Part shown: one piece after another, positions 17,020 to 25,523 of the stretch
Numbering within the stretch: position 1 is the stretch's first letter
Layout: every line of letters begins with the position of its first letter
Source: Halioglobus sp.
GTDB lineage: Bacteria; Pseudomonadota; Gammaproteobacteria; Pseudomonadales; Halieaceae
Length of the DNA stretch: 64,000 nucleotides
Direction: 5' to 3'
Assembly: GCA_020443425.1 (NCBI GenBank)
Contig: JAGRIE010000017.1
Coordinates: 1-64,000 of the forward strand
The notes under the pieces: model-generated
Database searches by the model: none
Seen by the model: the letters and a program-made list of their open reading frames with translations, nothing else
Told to the model about the DNA's origin: nothing
Translations under genes and position numbers: made by a program

Positions 17020-17976
17020 ATGGATTCCATTGTTGTTGCAGCCCTGTACAAATTTGTCGCCCTGGATGACTACCACGCGATGCGTGAACCCCTGCTCGAC
17101 GTCTGCCTGCAGGCCGGAACGCGCGGCACGCTGCTGCTGGCCAGCGAGGGAATTAACGGCACTATCGCCGGTACCGCCGAGGCGGTCGCGACAGTATTGC
17201 GCTATCTGCGCAGCGATCCACGGCTGGCCGATCTCGAACACAAGGAATCGCGCGACGCCGGCATGCCGTTCTATCGCATGAAGGTCAAGTTGAAGAAAGA
17301 AATAGTGACCATGGGTGTGGCCGGCGTCGACCCCAACGCCCGGGTCGGTACGTATGTGCGGCCGCAGGATTGGAACGCGCTGGTCGATGACCCCGAGGTC
17401 CTGCTGATCGATACCCGCAATGACTACGAGTGCGATATCGGCAGCTTTCGCGGCGCCATCGACCCTCGCACGGTGAATTTTCGCGAGTTTCCCGACTATG
17501 TGCGGGCCAATCTGGACCCGGGTGTGCATAAAAAGGTGGCGATGTTCTGCACCGGGGGTATCCGCTGCGAGAAAGCCTCGGCCTTCATGCTCAATGAAGG
17601 GTTTGAGGAGGTGTACCATCTGCAGGGCGGCATTCTGAAATACCTGGAAGAAGTGCCGCCGGAGGAGAGCACCTGGGAGGGCGAGTGTTTTGTGTTCGAC
17701 AACCGGGTGGCTGTCGATCACCGCCTGGAGAAGGGGCGCTACGACCAGTGCCATGGCTGCCGCCACCCGATTACGGAAGAGGACAAGCAGTCGGGTCATT
17801 ACGAGGCGGGGGTTTGTTGTCCGCACTGCTTCGACGCGCTGACAAATGACCAGAAACTGCGCTTCAGGGAGCGCCAGAAGCAGGTTGAACTGGCGGCGCG
17901 GCGCGGGGAGGCCCATGTCGGTGCACCACCGCCCGCGCGGCAACAGAAGGCGCTGAAAGCGGGTGGTGAGGCGTAA
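17020..17976 (+). CDS. trhO: tRNA uridine(34) hydroxylase, rhodanese domain (TrhO/YceA)
   Basis: The 318-residue product matches TrhO, which performs oxygen-dependent hydroxylation of U34 in tRNAs read out as ho5U, the first step to cmo5U/mcmo5U. An acylphosphatase-like N-domain ([13 protein letters not shown]) precedes a rhodanese domain with catalytic C177 in the loop [10 protein letters not shown]. The C-terminus has a Cys-rich CHGCRHPI...CCPHC segment found in the family. ATG 17020 was chosen over the adjacent GTG 17014, since the GGGGG stretch is then better placed. It directly follows bolA. Confidence 0.94.
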   Translation: MDSIVVAALYKFVALDDYHAMREPLLDVCLQAGTRGTLLLASEGINGTIAGTAEAVATVLRYLRSDPRLADLEHKESRDAGMPFYRMKVKLKKEIVTMGVAGVDPNARVGTYVRPQDWNALVDDPEVLLIDTRNDYECDIGSFRGAIDPRTVNFREFPDYVRANLDPGVHKKVAMFCTGGIRCEKASAFMLNEGFEEVYHLQGGILKYLEEVPPEESTWEGECFVFDNRVAVDHRLEKGRYDQCHGCRHPITEEDKQSGHYEAGVCCPHCFDALTNDQKLRFRERQKQVELAARRGEAHVGAPPPARQQKALKAGGEA

Positions 17977-17999
17977 CCCGCAGCGCCGCCCTGTGTACG

Positions 18000-18752
18000 T
18001 CAGTCCAGGTGACGGTTCAGCGCATTCCTGAAAGTGCTCACCGGGACGAAGGTGCTGCGACCCTCGCCATTGCCCTGCGAAATCACGCCGCAGACCCGCG
18101 CTTCACCTGTATCTGACAGCTGCACCACGGCGCCGCCGGATGCACCCTTGAAGGCCGTGCAGTCAGTGTCCCCGAGTGCGCTGTCCTGGCGGGTGATGGC
18201 ACAGCCAGAGTCGAACGTCAGCGCGTCGCCGCTGTTGCCGATACCATCATCACCGGAGAAGCCCGCCATGGTTACCGGCAGTGCCGGGTCGGCAACGCGT
18301 TCGTGCACCCTCAGGGAGGGTGCCTGCTCCCGTGTCACTGCCTGCCGCAGCCGCAGAATCGCCCAGTCGGCGTGCATGCCGCCGCCGTCCTGCAGCCGGT
18401 AGGCCTCGCGCTGCAGCGGTTCCCCTGAAACGGTGAGTACAGTGAATGTGATCGGCCTGCTGAGGTCGCCGTACCACTCAAGGCAGTGCCAGGCCGTGAT
18501 GACAGTATTGGCGTGGCTGCGTCCGGCACGCGCGACAAGTGTGGCGCTGCAATCCTCTACATAGTGGGATTGGCGACCGTCGCGGTAGCGCTGGCCGGGC
18601 ACCTCCAGTTTGCCGACGGCATGCAGCCAGGTGTGTGATTCACCGGTAAACACCTGCCGTGGGTCTGTGGCACCCGCTGCTGCCGCCCACACTGCCAGCA
18701 GGCAGGCCGCCAGCACGCACAGCTTGCAGGATTTGGGTCGGCACCCTGTCAT
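18000..18752 (-). CDS. secreted trypsin-like serine protease
   Basis: The 250-residue protein starts with a basic, cysteine-containing signal peptide (cleavage near ATD at about 28-30). A chymotrypsin-fold domain follows with H89 in ITAWHCLEW, D129 in HADWAILRL and nucleophile S205 in FKGASGGAVV. The usual GDSGG reads GASGG: the Asp that normally forms the salt bridge after zymogen activation is Ala, which suggests constitutive folding. Several Cys residues would form disulphides in the periplasm or outside. It is convergent with trhO and divergent from the SDR gene. Confidence 0.88.
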   Translation of the reverse strand: MTGCRPKSCKLCVLAACLLAVWAAAAGATDPRQVFTGESHTWLHAVGKLEVPGQRYRDGRQSHYVEDCSATLVARAGRSHANTVITAWHCLEWYGDLSRPITFTVLTVSGEPLQREAYRLQDGGGMHADWAILRLRQAVTREQAPSLRVHERVADPALPVTMAGFSGDDGIGNSGDALTFDSGCAITRQDSALGDTDCTAFKGASGGAVVQLSDTGEARVCGVISQGNGEGRSTFVPVSTFRNALNRHLD

Positions 18753-18800
18753 TTTTTTGTCGCTGGCATAATTAAGTGGTCAGCGCACCGGCAATGCCTC

Positions 18801-18829
18801 TTGGCCCGTCGCGCCCCTGGCTTTAGGAT
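18801..18829 (+). promoter_or_regulatory. possible sigma-70 promoter for the catabolic cluster
   Basis: TTGGCC (18801-18806) and TAGGAT (18824-18829) are spaced 17 bp apart, 48 bp before the SDR start. Both hexamers match consensus only partly, so this is a candidate only. Confidence 0.3.
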
Positions 18830-18877
18830 GGTGCTCCGATACAAGGTAACAACATCTCACGGGTAAAGGAATAGAGC

Positions 18878-19741
18878 ATGGCGCTGTCGCGGGACCGAAT
18901 TGTCGTTGTCACTGGCGCCAGCCGGGGGGCTGGTAAGGGTATCGCATTAGCGCTGGGCGCAACCGGTGCCACGGTGTATGTCACCGGGCGCACCCGCACT
19001 GAGGGTGATGCCGCACTGCCGGGCACGGTGCAGGCGACGGCGGATGCGGTGACCGCTGCCGGCGGTCGCGGAATCGCCGTGTACTGTGATCACGCCGATG
19101 ACACGCAGGTACAGCGGTTGTTCGAACAGGTGCGTGATGAGCAGGGGCGACTCGACATACTGGTGAATAACGCCACCAGCCTGCACGAGGACCTGACCCG
19201 GAGCGGGCCCTTCTGGGAGAAACCACTGGCGCTGACAGGCATTTGGGATGTCGGGATGCGTTCGCATTACAGTGCCGCCTGGCACGCCGCACCGCTGTTG
19301 CTGGCCAACGGTGAGGGCCTGGTCGTGAATACCTCATCGTTCGGTGGCCGCATATACATGCACGGTCCTGCCTATGGTGCGGGCAAGGCCGCGGTGGACA
19401 AAATGGCACACGATATGGCGGTCGACTTCCGTCCCTATAATGTCGCTGTGGTCTCCATCTGGATGGGGTTGCTGCTGACCGAGCGCTCGCGACGGGTGTT
19501 TGACGCAGAGCCCGAGAAGTACGCTGACCTCGTCGCCACGGCGGAAACCCCCGAGTTCACCGGCCGGGTCATCGATGCGCTGGCATGCGATGCTCAGAGA
19601 ATGGAGAAGAGCGGCCGGGTTCTGATAGGAGCCGAGTTGGGTGAGGAGTACGGTATTACCGATGCCAGTGGCAGCACACCGGTATCGCACCGCGCTTTTT
19701 TCGGCCCTCCGACCACTTTTGGCGACGCCGTGGTGGAGTGA
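18878..19741 (+). CDS. short-chain dehydrogenase/reductase
   Basis: The 287-residue product is a classical SDR: nucleotide loop TGASRGAGKGIA, NNAT after the fourth strand (where most have NNAG), catalytic Ser in VVNTSSFGG and YGAGK for the Tyr-x3-Lys pair. The C-terminal half resembles the DHRS1-like group. The family oxidises or reduces alcohols and ketones with NAD(P)H. ATG 18878 has AAAGGA upstream. It heads the cluster containing the HsaA-like monooxygenase and meta-cleavage enzymes and so may process a hydroxyl or keto group of the same substrate; the substrate cannot be read from sequence. Confidence 0.9.
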   Translation: MALSRDRIVVVTGASRGAGKGIALALGATGATVYVTGRTRTEGDAALPGTVQATADAVTAAGGRGIAVYCDHADDTQVQRLFEQVRDEQGRLDILVNNATSLHEDLTRSGPFWEKPLALTGIWDVGMRSHYSAAWHAAPLLLANGEGLVVNTSSFGGRIYMHGPAYGAGKAAVDKMAHDMAVDFRPYNVAVVSIWMGLLLTERSRRVFDAEPEKYADLVATAETPEFTGRVIDALACDAQRMEKSGRVLIGAELGEEYGITDASGSTPVSHRAFFGPPTTFGDAVVE

Positions 19742-19889
19742 AGCCGATACCCCATATGGAGGATGCGTCCGCGACACCGGATCACCTACAGTTCAACAGC
19801 TGGATAAACCGTAACCGCATGGCCGTTGCAAGTGCGTCGCGGGTGGCGACAGCCACCGGCGAGGGCCACAATAAAGAGGTAGGTAGAAT

Positions 19890-21080
19890 ATGAATGACTA
19901 CGGATTGGAGAGCCCGCGGGCACAGACGCTGATTGCAGCCGCCAGGGCCATGGGGCCGGCACTGACTGAGCGCAGGGTGCGCTGTAAGGCGGAGGCACGG
20001 GTGCCGGACGAAACGGTGGCCGAGTTTGCCGAGGCCGGCTTTTTCAAGATACTGCAGCCCGAGCAATGGGGTGGATTTGCGATGGATCCGCAGGTGTTCT
20101 ATGCGGTGGGGCTGGAAATCGCACGCTTCTGCCCTTCCAGTGCCTGGATACTCGGTGTGATTGCGGTGCATAACTGGCAGTTGGCACTGTTTGACGACCA
20201 GACTGCGCAGGATGTCTGGGCCGATGATCCCACCACGCTGATCTCGTCCTCGTATGCGCCGGTGGGTAAGGTGAAAGTTGTGGACGGCGGTTTCCGCCTC
20301 AGTGGTCGCTGGAGTTTTTCCAGTGGTTCCGAGCACTGTAAATGGGCCTTCCTCGGCGCTGTGGTGCCCACCCCCGAAGCGCCTTTCGATATGGCCAATT
20401 ACCGGACTTTCCTGGTGCCGATCAGTGATTATGAGATAGTGCACAACTGGGATGTGGTGGGGCTGCAGGGCACCGGCAGTCACGATGTCGTGGTCGATGA
20501 CGCCTTCGTGCCGGAGCACCGCACCCACAAATCCATCGACGGCTTCCTGTGTGAGAATCCCGGCAACGTTGTGAACACGGCACCGCTGTACCGTATGCCC
20601 TTCATGCAGGTGTTTGTGCGCGCCGTGTGTACGGCTACGCTGGGTGCCTGTGAGGGCGCCCTGGACGCCTTCATCGACGTGGCCAAAACGCGACAGGTCG
20701 GCCCCAATAAAATGAAGAACGATCCGTTTGCCCGTGTGATTGCCACCGAAGTCAAGGCGTCCATCGAGGAGATGAAGCTGACGATGATCCGCAATTTCGA
20801 TGCAATGATGGCCTGTTGCCGCAACGGTGAACCGATACCGGTTGAGGACAGGGTGCGCTACCGCTACGATTCCGCCGTGGTGGCGGACCGCTGTCTCGCG
20901 CTCTCGAGTAAAATGCTCAAGGCTGCGGGCAGTGGCGGTATCCGCATGGACAGCACGCTGTTGTCCTACCACCTGGACATTCTCGCCAGCCAGGCACACG
21001 TGGCGAACCACTCCACGCCGTTTGCTGTCAATATGGGCGGCGTGTTGTTCGGTGAACCCAATGCAGACTTCGCCCTTTAG
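19890..21080 (+). CDS. flavin-dependent monooxygenase, HsaA/TesA2-like (acyl-CoA dehydrogenase fold)
   Basis: The 396-residue product has the acyl-CoA dehydrogenase fold of two-component, reduced-flavin monooxygenases such as HsaA, which hydroxylates the phenolic secosteroid 3-HSA to a catechol. Matching segments are the N-terminal helical part (VAEFAEAGFFKILQPEQWGG), the GRWSFSSGSEHCKW region, and VVGLQGTGSHDVVVDDAFVP. Such enzymes need a separate flavin reductase (HsaB type), not found in this window. The gene has a good AAGAGGTAGG ribosome site. The hydrolase for a meta-cleavage product follows 27 bp later, so a phenolic or steroid-derived substrate is likely; the exact one is inference. 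Confidence 0.85.
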   Translation: MNDYGLESPRAQTLIAAARAMGPALTERRVRCKAEARVPDETVAEFAEAGFFKILQPEQWGGFAMDPQVFYAVGLEIARFCPSSAWILGVIAVHNWQLALFDDQTAQDVWADDPTTLISSSYAPVGKVKVVDGGFRLSGRWSFSSGSEHCKWAFLGAVVPTPEAPFDMANYRTFLVPISDYEIVHNWDVVGLQGTGSHDVVVDDAFVPEHRTHKSIDGFLCENPGNVVNTAPLYRMPFMQVFVRAVCTATLGACEGALDAFIDVAKTRQVGPNKMKNDPFARVIATEVKASIEEMKLTMIRNFDAMMACCRNGEPIPVEDRVRYRYDSAVVADRCLALSSKMLKAAGSGGIRMDSTLLSYHLDILASQAHVANHSTPFAVNMGGVLFGEPNADFAL

Positions 21081-21107
21081 GGCGAGGCTGACGCAGCAGG
21101 AGGCAAT

Positions 21108-21941
21108 ATGAAAATGCAAGGTCTGTTACCCGAGGGCAACTACGCCGCATGTGCGAACGGCTACCGAATCCACTATCTCGATGAAGGGGAGGGCGAGGCC
21201 GTGGTGTTCCTGCACGGCTCGGGCCCGGGCGCCAGTGGGTACAGTAATTTCAAGGGCAACTACCGCCACCTGGTCGAGGCCGGGTATCGCTGCATTATCC
21301 CCGATCACATCGGCTACGGCTTTTCCGACAAGCCCGACGATGTCGATCACCCGCTGGCTTTTTTTGTCGAATGCATCAAGCAGACGCTGGATGTCGCGGG
21401 CGTGGAGCGCTGCACACTGGTAGGCAACTCGCTGGGGGGCGCGGTGGCGCTGGGTCTGGCGCTGGAGTATCCGCAGCTGGTGGACAAGCTTGTCCTGATG
21501 GCGCCGGGTGGCCTCAGCGATCTCCCCGAGTACCAGCAGATGCCGGGTATGCAGAAAGTATTCCAGGTGTTCGGTTCCGGCGAACCGGTGACGCCCGCGG
21601 TGATGAAGGACCTGTTTGCCACCGGCCTGATGCACGATCCCCGGCATGCCACCGACGAGTTGGTGGCGGAGCGTATGCAGATCATGCAGATCATGAACGG
21701 CCATGTGATGGCGACCATGCAGGTCCCCAACCTGGTCGACAGGCTGCACGAATTACAGTGCCCGGTGCTCGGCTTCTGGGGCATGGACGAGAAGATGATG
21801 CCGGAAAACGGTATCATGGCGATGGCCAAAAACATACCGCACCTGCGGCTGATACTGGTCACTGAATGCGGTCACTGGGTGATGGTTGAACACGAGGATA
21901 TGTTCAACCGCGCCTGCCTGGATTTCTTGCAGCACGGTTAG
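21108..21941 (+). CDS. meta-cleavage product hydrolase, HsaD/BphD-like
   Basis: The 277-residue alpha/beta hydrolase carries the family's HGSGPGASGY oxyanion motif, nucleophile S108 in GNSLGG, acid D227 in GFWGMDEKM and H256 in TECGHWVM. These features match C-C bond hydrolases (BphD, MhpC, HsaD) that split ring-cleavage products into a 2-hydroxypentadienoate and an acid. The start has a strong CAGGAGG ribosome site. The next three genes process exactly the pentadienoate product, which supports the assignment. Confidence 0.9.
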   Translation: MKMQGLLPEGNYAACANGYRIHYLDEGEGEAVVFLHGSGPGASGYSNFKGNYRHLVEAGYRCIIPDHIGYGFSDKPDDVDHPLAFFVECIKQTLDVAGVERCTLVGNSLGGAVALGLALEYPQLVDKLVLMAPGGLSDLPEYQQMPGMQKVFQVFGSGEPVTPAVMKDLFATGLMHDPRHATDELVAERMQIMQIMNGHVMATMQVPNLVDRLHELQCPVLGFWGMDEKMMPENGIMAMAKNIPHLRLILVTECGHWVMVEHEDMFNRACLDFLQHG

Positions 21942-21979
21942 CACCGACCTGCGGTCATATGAGAGAAGGACAACGAGGG

Positions 21980-22771
21980 ATGATGGATAAGGACAGGATC
22001 GACGCCCTGGGCGAAGAGTTGTACACGGCCCTGCGCAGCCAGTCGACGCTCGCGCCGCTCACCGAGCGCGAAGCGGGCATTACCATTGAGGATGCCTACT
22101 ATATCTCCCAGCGTATGGTTAACCTGCGGCTGCAGCGCGATGGTGAAACCATCGTGGGGAAAAAGATCGGTGTTACCAGCAAACCGGTGCAGGACATGCT
22201 CGGTGTTTTCCAGCCTGATTTCGGTTTCCTGACCAATACCATGGAGTACCCCGATGGCGCAGACATCCCCATCGCCGGCAATATGATCCAGCCGCGGGCC
22301 GAGGGCGAGATCGCCTTCCGGCTGAAAAGCGATCTGGTCGGCCCCGGTGTGACTGAACAAGATGTACTGGATGCCACGGCTACCATCATGCCCTGTTTTG
22401 AAATCGTCGATTCCAGGATACGGGACTGGAATATCAAGATACAGGATACAGTGGCGGACAACGCCTCCTGCGGTGTCTATGTGCTGGGCAGGAATGAGGT
22501 CGACCCGCGGGATTTTGACCTGCCCAACCTGAAAATGACCATATACAAAAACGGCGAGTTTCACTCAGAGGGCCTCGGCAGTGCAGTGCAGGGCAATCCG
22601 TTGACCGCGGTGGCGTGGTTGGCCAATACACTGGGCGAGTTCGGGATTCCGTTTAAAGCCGGTGAAGTGATACTGTCCGGGTCTTTGGCGCCACTGATTC
22701 CAGTGGTAGCGGGGGATGAAATGTCCCTGCAGATCGAAGGTGTCGGCGGCTGCAGTTGCCGGTTTGTCTGA
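21980..22771 (+). CDS. 2-keto-4-pentenoate hydratase, MhpD/HsaE family
   Basis: The 263-residue product adds water to 2-hydroxypenta-2,4-dienoate to give 4-hydroxy-2-oxovalerate in a divalent-metal site. Family segments include GKKIGVTSKPVQDMLGVFQP, the metal-ligand stretch PRAEGEIAF and VDSRIRDW. ATG 21980 was chosen because AGAAGGA lies nine bases before it; 21959 and 21983 are alternatives. It is the first of three lower-pathway enzymes (hydratase, aldehyde dehydrogenase, aldolase), although a 125-bp gap separates it from the next gene. Confidence 0.92.
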   Translation: MMDKDRIDALGEELYTALRSQSTLAPLTEREAGITIEDAYYISQRMVNLRLQRDGETIVGKKIGVTSKPVQDMLGVFQPDFGFLTNTMEYPDGADIPIAGNMIQPRAEGEIAFRLKSDLVGPGVTEQDVLDATATIMPCFEIVDSRIRDWNIKIQDTVADNASCGVYVLGRNEVDPRDFDLPNLKMTIYKNGEFHSEGLGSAVQGNPLTAVAWLANTLGEFGIPFKAGEVILSGSLAPLIPVVAGDEMSLQIEGVGGCSCRFV

Positions 22772-22896
22772 ACCGCAGCCGATGGCGGTCTGTCAAAGAA
22801 TTCCGGTGTATCTGAAAACTCAGTGTTTCCAGCGCGGGCGATGACGCGCGGTAGGATACTCTCAATCCGCAACAGGCAAGTAACAAGAGAACGACT

Positions 22897-23805
22897 ATGA
22901 GCAAAAAAATCAAAGCAGCAATTATAGGGCCCGGCAACATCGGCACCGACCTGTTAATGAAGGCGATGCGCAGCGAACTGATCGAGCCGGTGTGGATGGT
23001 CGGCGTGGTCGCCGACTCACCGGGTCTGGCGAGGGCGGCTGAACTTGGCCTCAAAACCACGGCCGAGGGCGTCGATGGTATGCTGCCGACCATGCGCGCA
23101 GATGGCGTGCAGATCTGTTTCGATGCCACCTCGGCCTATGTGCATGCGGAGAACAGTCGCAAGGTGAATGAGCAGGGCGCGGTGATGATTGACCTGACGC
23201 CCGCGGCGATCGGCCCCTTCTGTGTGCCGCCGGTCAACCTCGCCCAGGCCGTGGATGCCAGGGCCATGAACGTGAATATGGTGACCTGTGGCGGGCAGGC
23301 CACCATTCCGATGGTGGCGGCGGTGAGCCGGGTGCAGCCCGTCGCATACGGGGAGATCGTTGCCACTGTCAGCAGTAAGTCGGCCGGCCCCGGCACGCGC
23401 AAAAACATCGACGAGTTCACACGCACCACCGCCAGTGGTATTGAAAAGGTGGGCGGCGCGAAAAGCGGCAAGGCGATTATCGTCATCAACCCGGCGGAGC
23501 CGCCGCTGATCATGCGCGATACCATTCACTGCCTGACGGAGGACGAACCGGACCAGGCGGCGATCACGCAGTCTGTGCACGATATGATCGCCGAGGTGCA
23601 GAAGTATGTGCCGGGCTATATCCTCAAGAACGGCCCGGTGTTCGATGGCAAGCGCGTCTCCATCTATATGGAGGTTGAGGGGCTGGGGGATTTCCTGCCC
23701 AAGTATGCCGGCAACCTCGATATCATGACGGCCGCCGGCCTGCGAACCGCCGAGATGTACGCGCAGGAGATCCTGGCGGGCAATTTTGTGCCGACAGCCG
23801 CCTGA
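22897..23805 (+). CDS. acylating acetaldehyde (propanal) dehydrogenase, MhpF/HsaG family
   Basis: The 302-residue product oxidises the aldehyde released by the aldolase to acyl-CoA with NAD and CoA. The N-terminal Rossmann loop is GPGNIGTDL, catalytic C131 sits in [10 protein letters not shown], and the remaining sequence ([18 protein letters not shown]) is family-typical. These enzymes form a channelling complex with the adjacent aldolase. Acetaldehyde versus propanal preference (the latter in steroid degraders) cannot be told from sequence alone. Confidence 0.95.
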   Translation: MSKKIKAAIIGPGNIGTDLLMKAMRSELIEPVWMVGVVADSPGLARAAELGLKTTAEGVDGMLPTMRADGVQICFDATSAYVHAENSRKVNEQGAVMIDLTPAAIGPFCVPPVNLAQAVDARAMNVNMVTCGGQATIPMVAAVSRVQPVAYGEIVATVSSKSAGPGTRKNIDEFTRTTASGIEKVGGAKSGKAIIVINPAEPPLIMRDTIHCLTEDEPDQAAITQSVHDMIAEVQKYVPGYILKNGPVFDGKRVSIYMEVEGLGDFLPKYAGNLDIMTAAGLRTAEMYAQEILAGNFVPTAA

Positions 23806-23851
23806 TCGCGCCGATACAGACAATCGCCAGAGATTACGAGAGACCGATACA

Positions 23852-24880
23852 ATGAACCTTTCCGGAAAGAAAATTACTGTACACGATATGTGCCTGCGCG
23901 ATGGCATGCACCCCAAGCAACACCAGATTACTGTGGAGCAGATGGTCACGATCGCCAAAGCCATGGATGAGGCCGGTATCCCGCTGATTGAAGTCACCCA
24001 TGGCGACGGCCTCGGTGGTGCCTCTGTGAACTACGGCTTTCCCGCCGCCAGTGACCAGGAGTACCTGACCGCGGTGTGCAAGGAGATGAAGAACACCAAA
24101 GTCTCAGCGCTGCTGCTGCCCGGTATTGGCACAGTCGATCACCTGAAAATGGCGGTGGACTGCGGTATTTCCACCATCCGCGTGGCCACCCACTGCACCG
24201 AGGCGGACGTCTCGGAACAGCACCTGACAATGGCGGCCAGGTTTGATGGCCTCGATACTGTCGGCTTCCTGATGATGGCGCACATGATCAGTGCGGAAGA
24301 ACTGGTAGTGCAGCTGAAGATGATGGAGGACTTCGGTGCCAACTGCGTCTATATCACTGATTCCGCCGGGTATATGCTGCCGGACCATGTGACCGAGCGG
24401 GTGGCACTGGCGCGCGCTGAACTGCGCCCCGAGACCGAGCTCGGGTTCCACGGCCACCACAATATGGCAATGGGTATCGCCAACTCGCTGGCGGCTGTTG
24501 AAGCCGGTGCAAACCGCATCGACGGGTCTCTCGCGGGGCTGGGCGCCGGTGCCGGTAATACCCCGCTGGAGGTGTTCCTGGCGGTGTGTGACCGTATGGG
24601 AGTGGAGACGGGGGTGGACCTGTTCAAGGCGATGGACGTCGCCGAGGACCTGATCGTGCCGATGATGGACCACCCGATCCGGATCGACCGCGATTCACTG
24701 ACACTGGGCTATGCCGGTGTGTATTCGTCTTTCCTGCTGTTCGCCAAGCGCAGCGCGCAGAAGTACGGGCTGTCGAGTCGGGACATCCTGGTCGAACTCG
24801 GGCGCCGTAAAACCGTGGGTGGCCAGGAGGATATGATTGAAGACCTGGCACTGGACATGGCCAGGGAACGCGGCTTGTAG
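23852..24880 (+). CDS. 4-hydroxy-2-oxovalerate aldolase, MhpE/HsaF family
   Basis: The 342-residue product splits 4-hydroxy-2-oxo acids into pyruvate and an aldehyde. The TIM-barrel DmpG-type motifs are clear: [15 protein letters not shown] with R16-D17 and H20, and the metal-binding [11 protein letters not shown] later. The ATG at 23852, 46 bp after the dehydrogenase stop, begins the conserved sequence; the upstream frame extension to 23786 is rejected because it overlaps that gene. It closes the catabolic cluster and is convergent with ydbL. Confidence 0.95.
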   Translation: MNLSGKKITVHDMCLRDGMHPKQHQITVEQMVTIAKAMDEAGIPLIEVTHGDGLGGASVNYGFPAASDQEYLTAVCKEMKNTKVSALLLPGIGTVDHLKMAVDCGISTIRVATHCTEADVSEQHLTMAARFDGLDTVGFLMMAHMISAEELVVQLKMMEDFGANCVYITDSAGYMLPDHVTERVALARAELRPETELGFHGHHNMAMGIANSLAAVEAGANRIDGSLAGLGAGAGNTPLEVFLAVCDRMGVETGVDLFKAMDVAEDLIVPMMDHPIRIDRDSLTLGYAGVYSSFLLFAKRSAQKYGLSSRDILVELGRRKTVGGQEDMIEDLALDMARERGL

Positions 24881-24913
24881 CCGCGCTGTCCCCGGCTGCA
24901 GGACAGTAGCGGG

Positions 24914-25249
24914 CTACTTTTTCAGCCAGCCGTCCCCGGTGTTGACGTAATCACCGGGGGCGGTTTTCTCAATTGCTTTCAGCCCCGCGCGCGCTTCCAC
25001 GGCCTGCAGTGAGATACCGTTCTTGTCGGCAATTTCCTGATAGTACACTTTGCGCTGGCTGTTGATGCTCATTACCAGTGCGTCGACTTCCGGGGATGGT
25101 TGCACCGCCGCGATGTAACCCATATTCGTTTCACCCACCAGGCCGGCGGATTTGGCCTCGTCGAGTTCCAAAGCTATCGCGGGCAATGCCATCGTGAATG
25201 TCAGAGCCAGGCCCGCCAGTGTCCGGCGTAGGAAAGATGTGCGCTGCAT
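24914..25249 (-). CDS. ydbL: periplasmic YdbL-family (DUF1318) protein
   Basis: The 111-residue protein has a signal peptide (about residues 1-26, ending ALA) and a DUF1318 domain containing KSAGLVGETNMGYIAAV and a C-terminal APGDYVNTGDGWLKK, as in E. coli YdbL. It is the last gene of ydbH-ynbE-ydbL. YdbH and YnbE are proposed to form a periplasm-spanning lipid bridge and YdbL is thought to chaperone it. It has an AGGAG ribosome site and lies 11 bp after ynbE. Confidence 0.92.
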   Translation of the reverse strand: MQRTSFLRRTLAGLALTFTMALPAIALELDEAKSAGLVGETNMGYIAAVQPSPEVDALVMSINSQRKVYYQEIADKNGISLQAVEARAGLKAIEKTAPGDYVNTGDGWLKK

Positions 25250-25260
25250 AGGGTAGTCTC

Positions 25261-25443
25261 CTAAAAAAGGTTGCTGTCGTCGGCGAACAGTTCGTCCAGT
25301 TCCTTGTCCACCTTGACGCGTATTTCGTGCTCAATTTTAACGTTGAGGTTAATGGTGATTGGCTCTTTCGGCGCATTGACCTGTACCGTGGGCGTGCAGG
25401 CCACCGTCAGCAGTAACAGGCATGAGCTAATCAGTAGTCGCAT
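25261..25443 (-). CDS. ynbE: YnbE-family outer-membrane lipoprotein
   Basis: The 60-residue protein starts with a lipoprotein signal (LLLTVAC, lipidated Cys at residue 16), then short beta-like sequence PITINLNVKIEHEIRVKV and an acidic end. This matches YnbE, the small outer-membrane partner of YdbH. The start at 25443 rather than 25527 is set by AAAGGAAT upstream and by the signal sequence beginning there. It is flanked by ydbH and ydbL. Confidence 0.9.
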   Translation of the reverse strand: MRLLISSCLLLLTVACTPTVQVNAPKEPITINLNVKIEHEIRVKVDKELDELFADDSNLF

Positions 25444-25523
25444 GGGGATTCCTTTGGTCGATCCGGCTCTGGCCACCGGTGAGCTGAATTGCATGGAATT
25501 GGAGTCGCATTCGGCCTGGAAGT

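Noticed and set aside
16549..17943. 464-codon open frame antisense to bolA-trhO
   Set aside because: It covers two well-supported plus-strand genes and shows no domain.
19782..21119. 445-codon open frame antisense to the HsaA-like gene
   Set aside because: Shadow of the monooxygenase gene; composition is His/Gln/Arg-rich and has no family motif.
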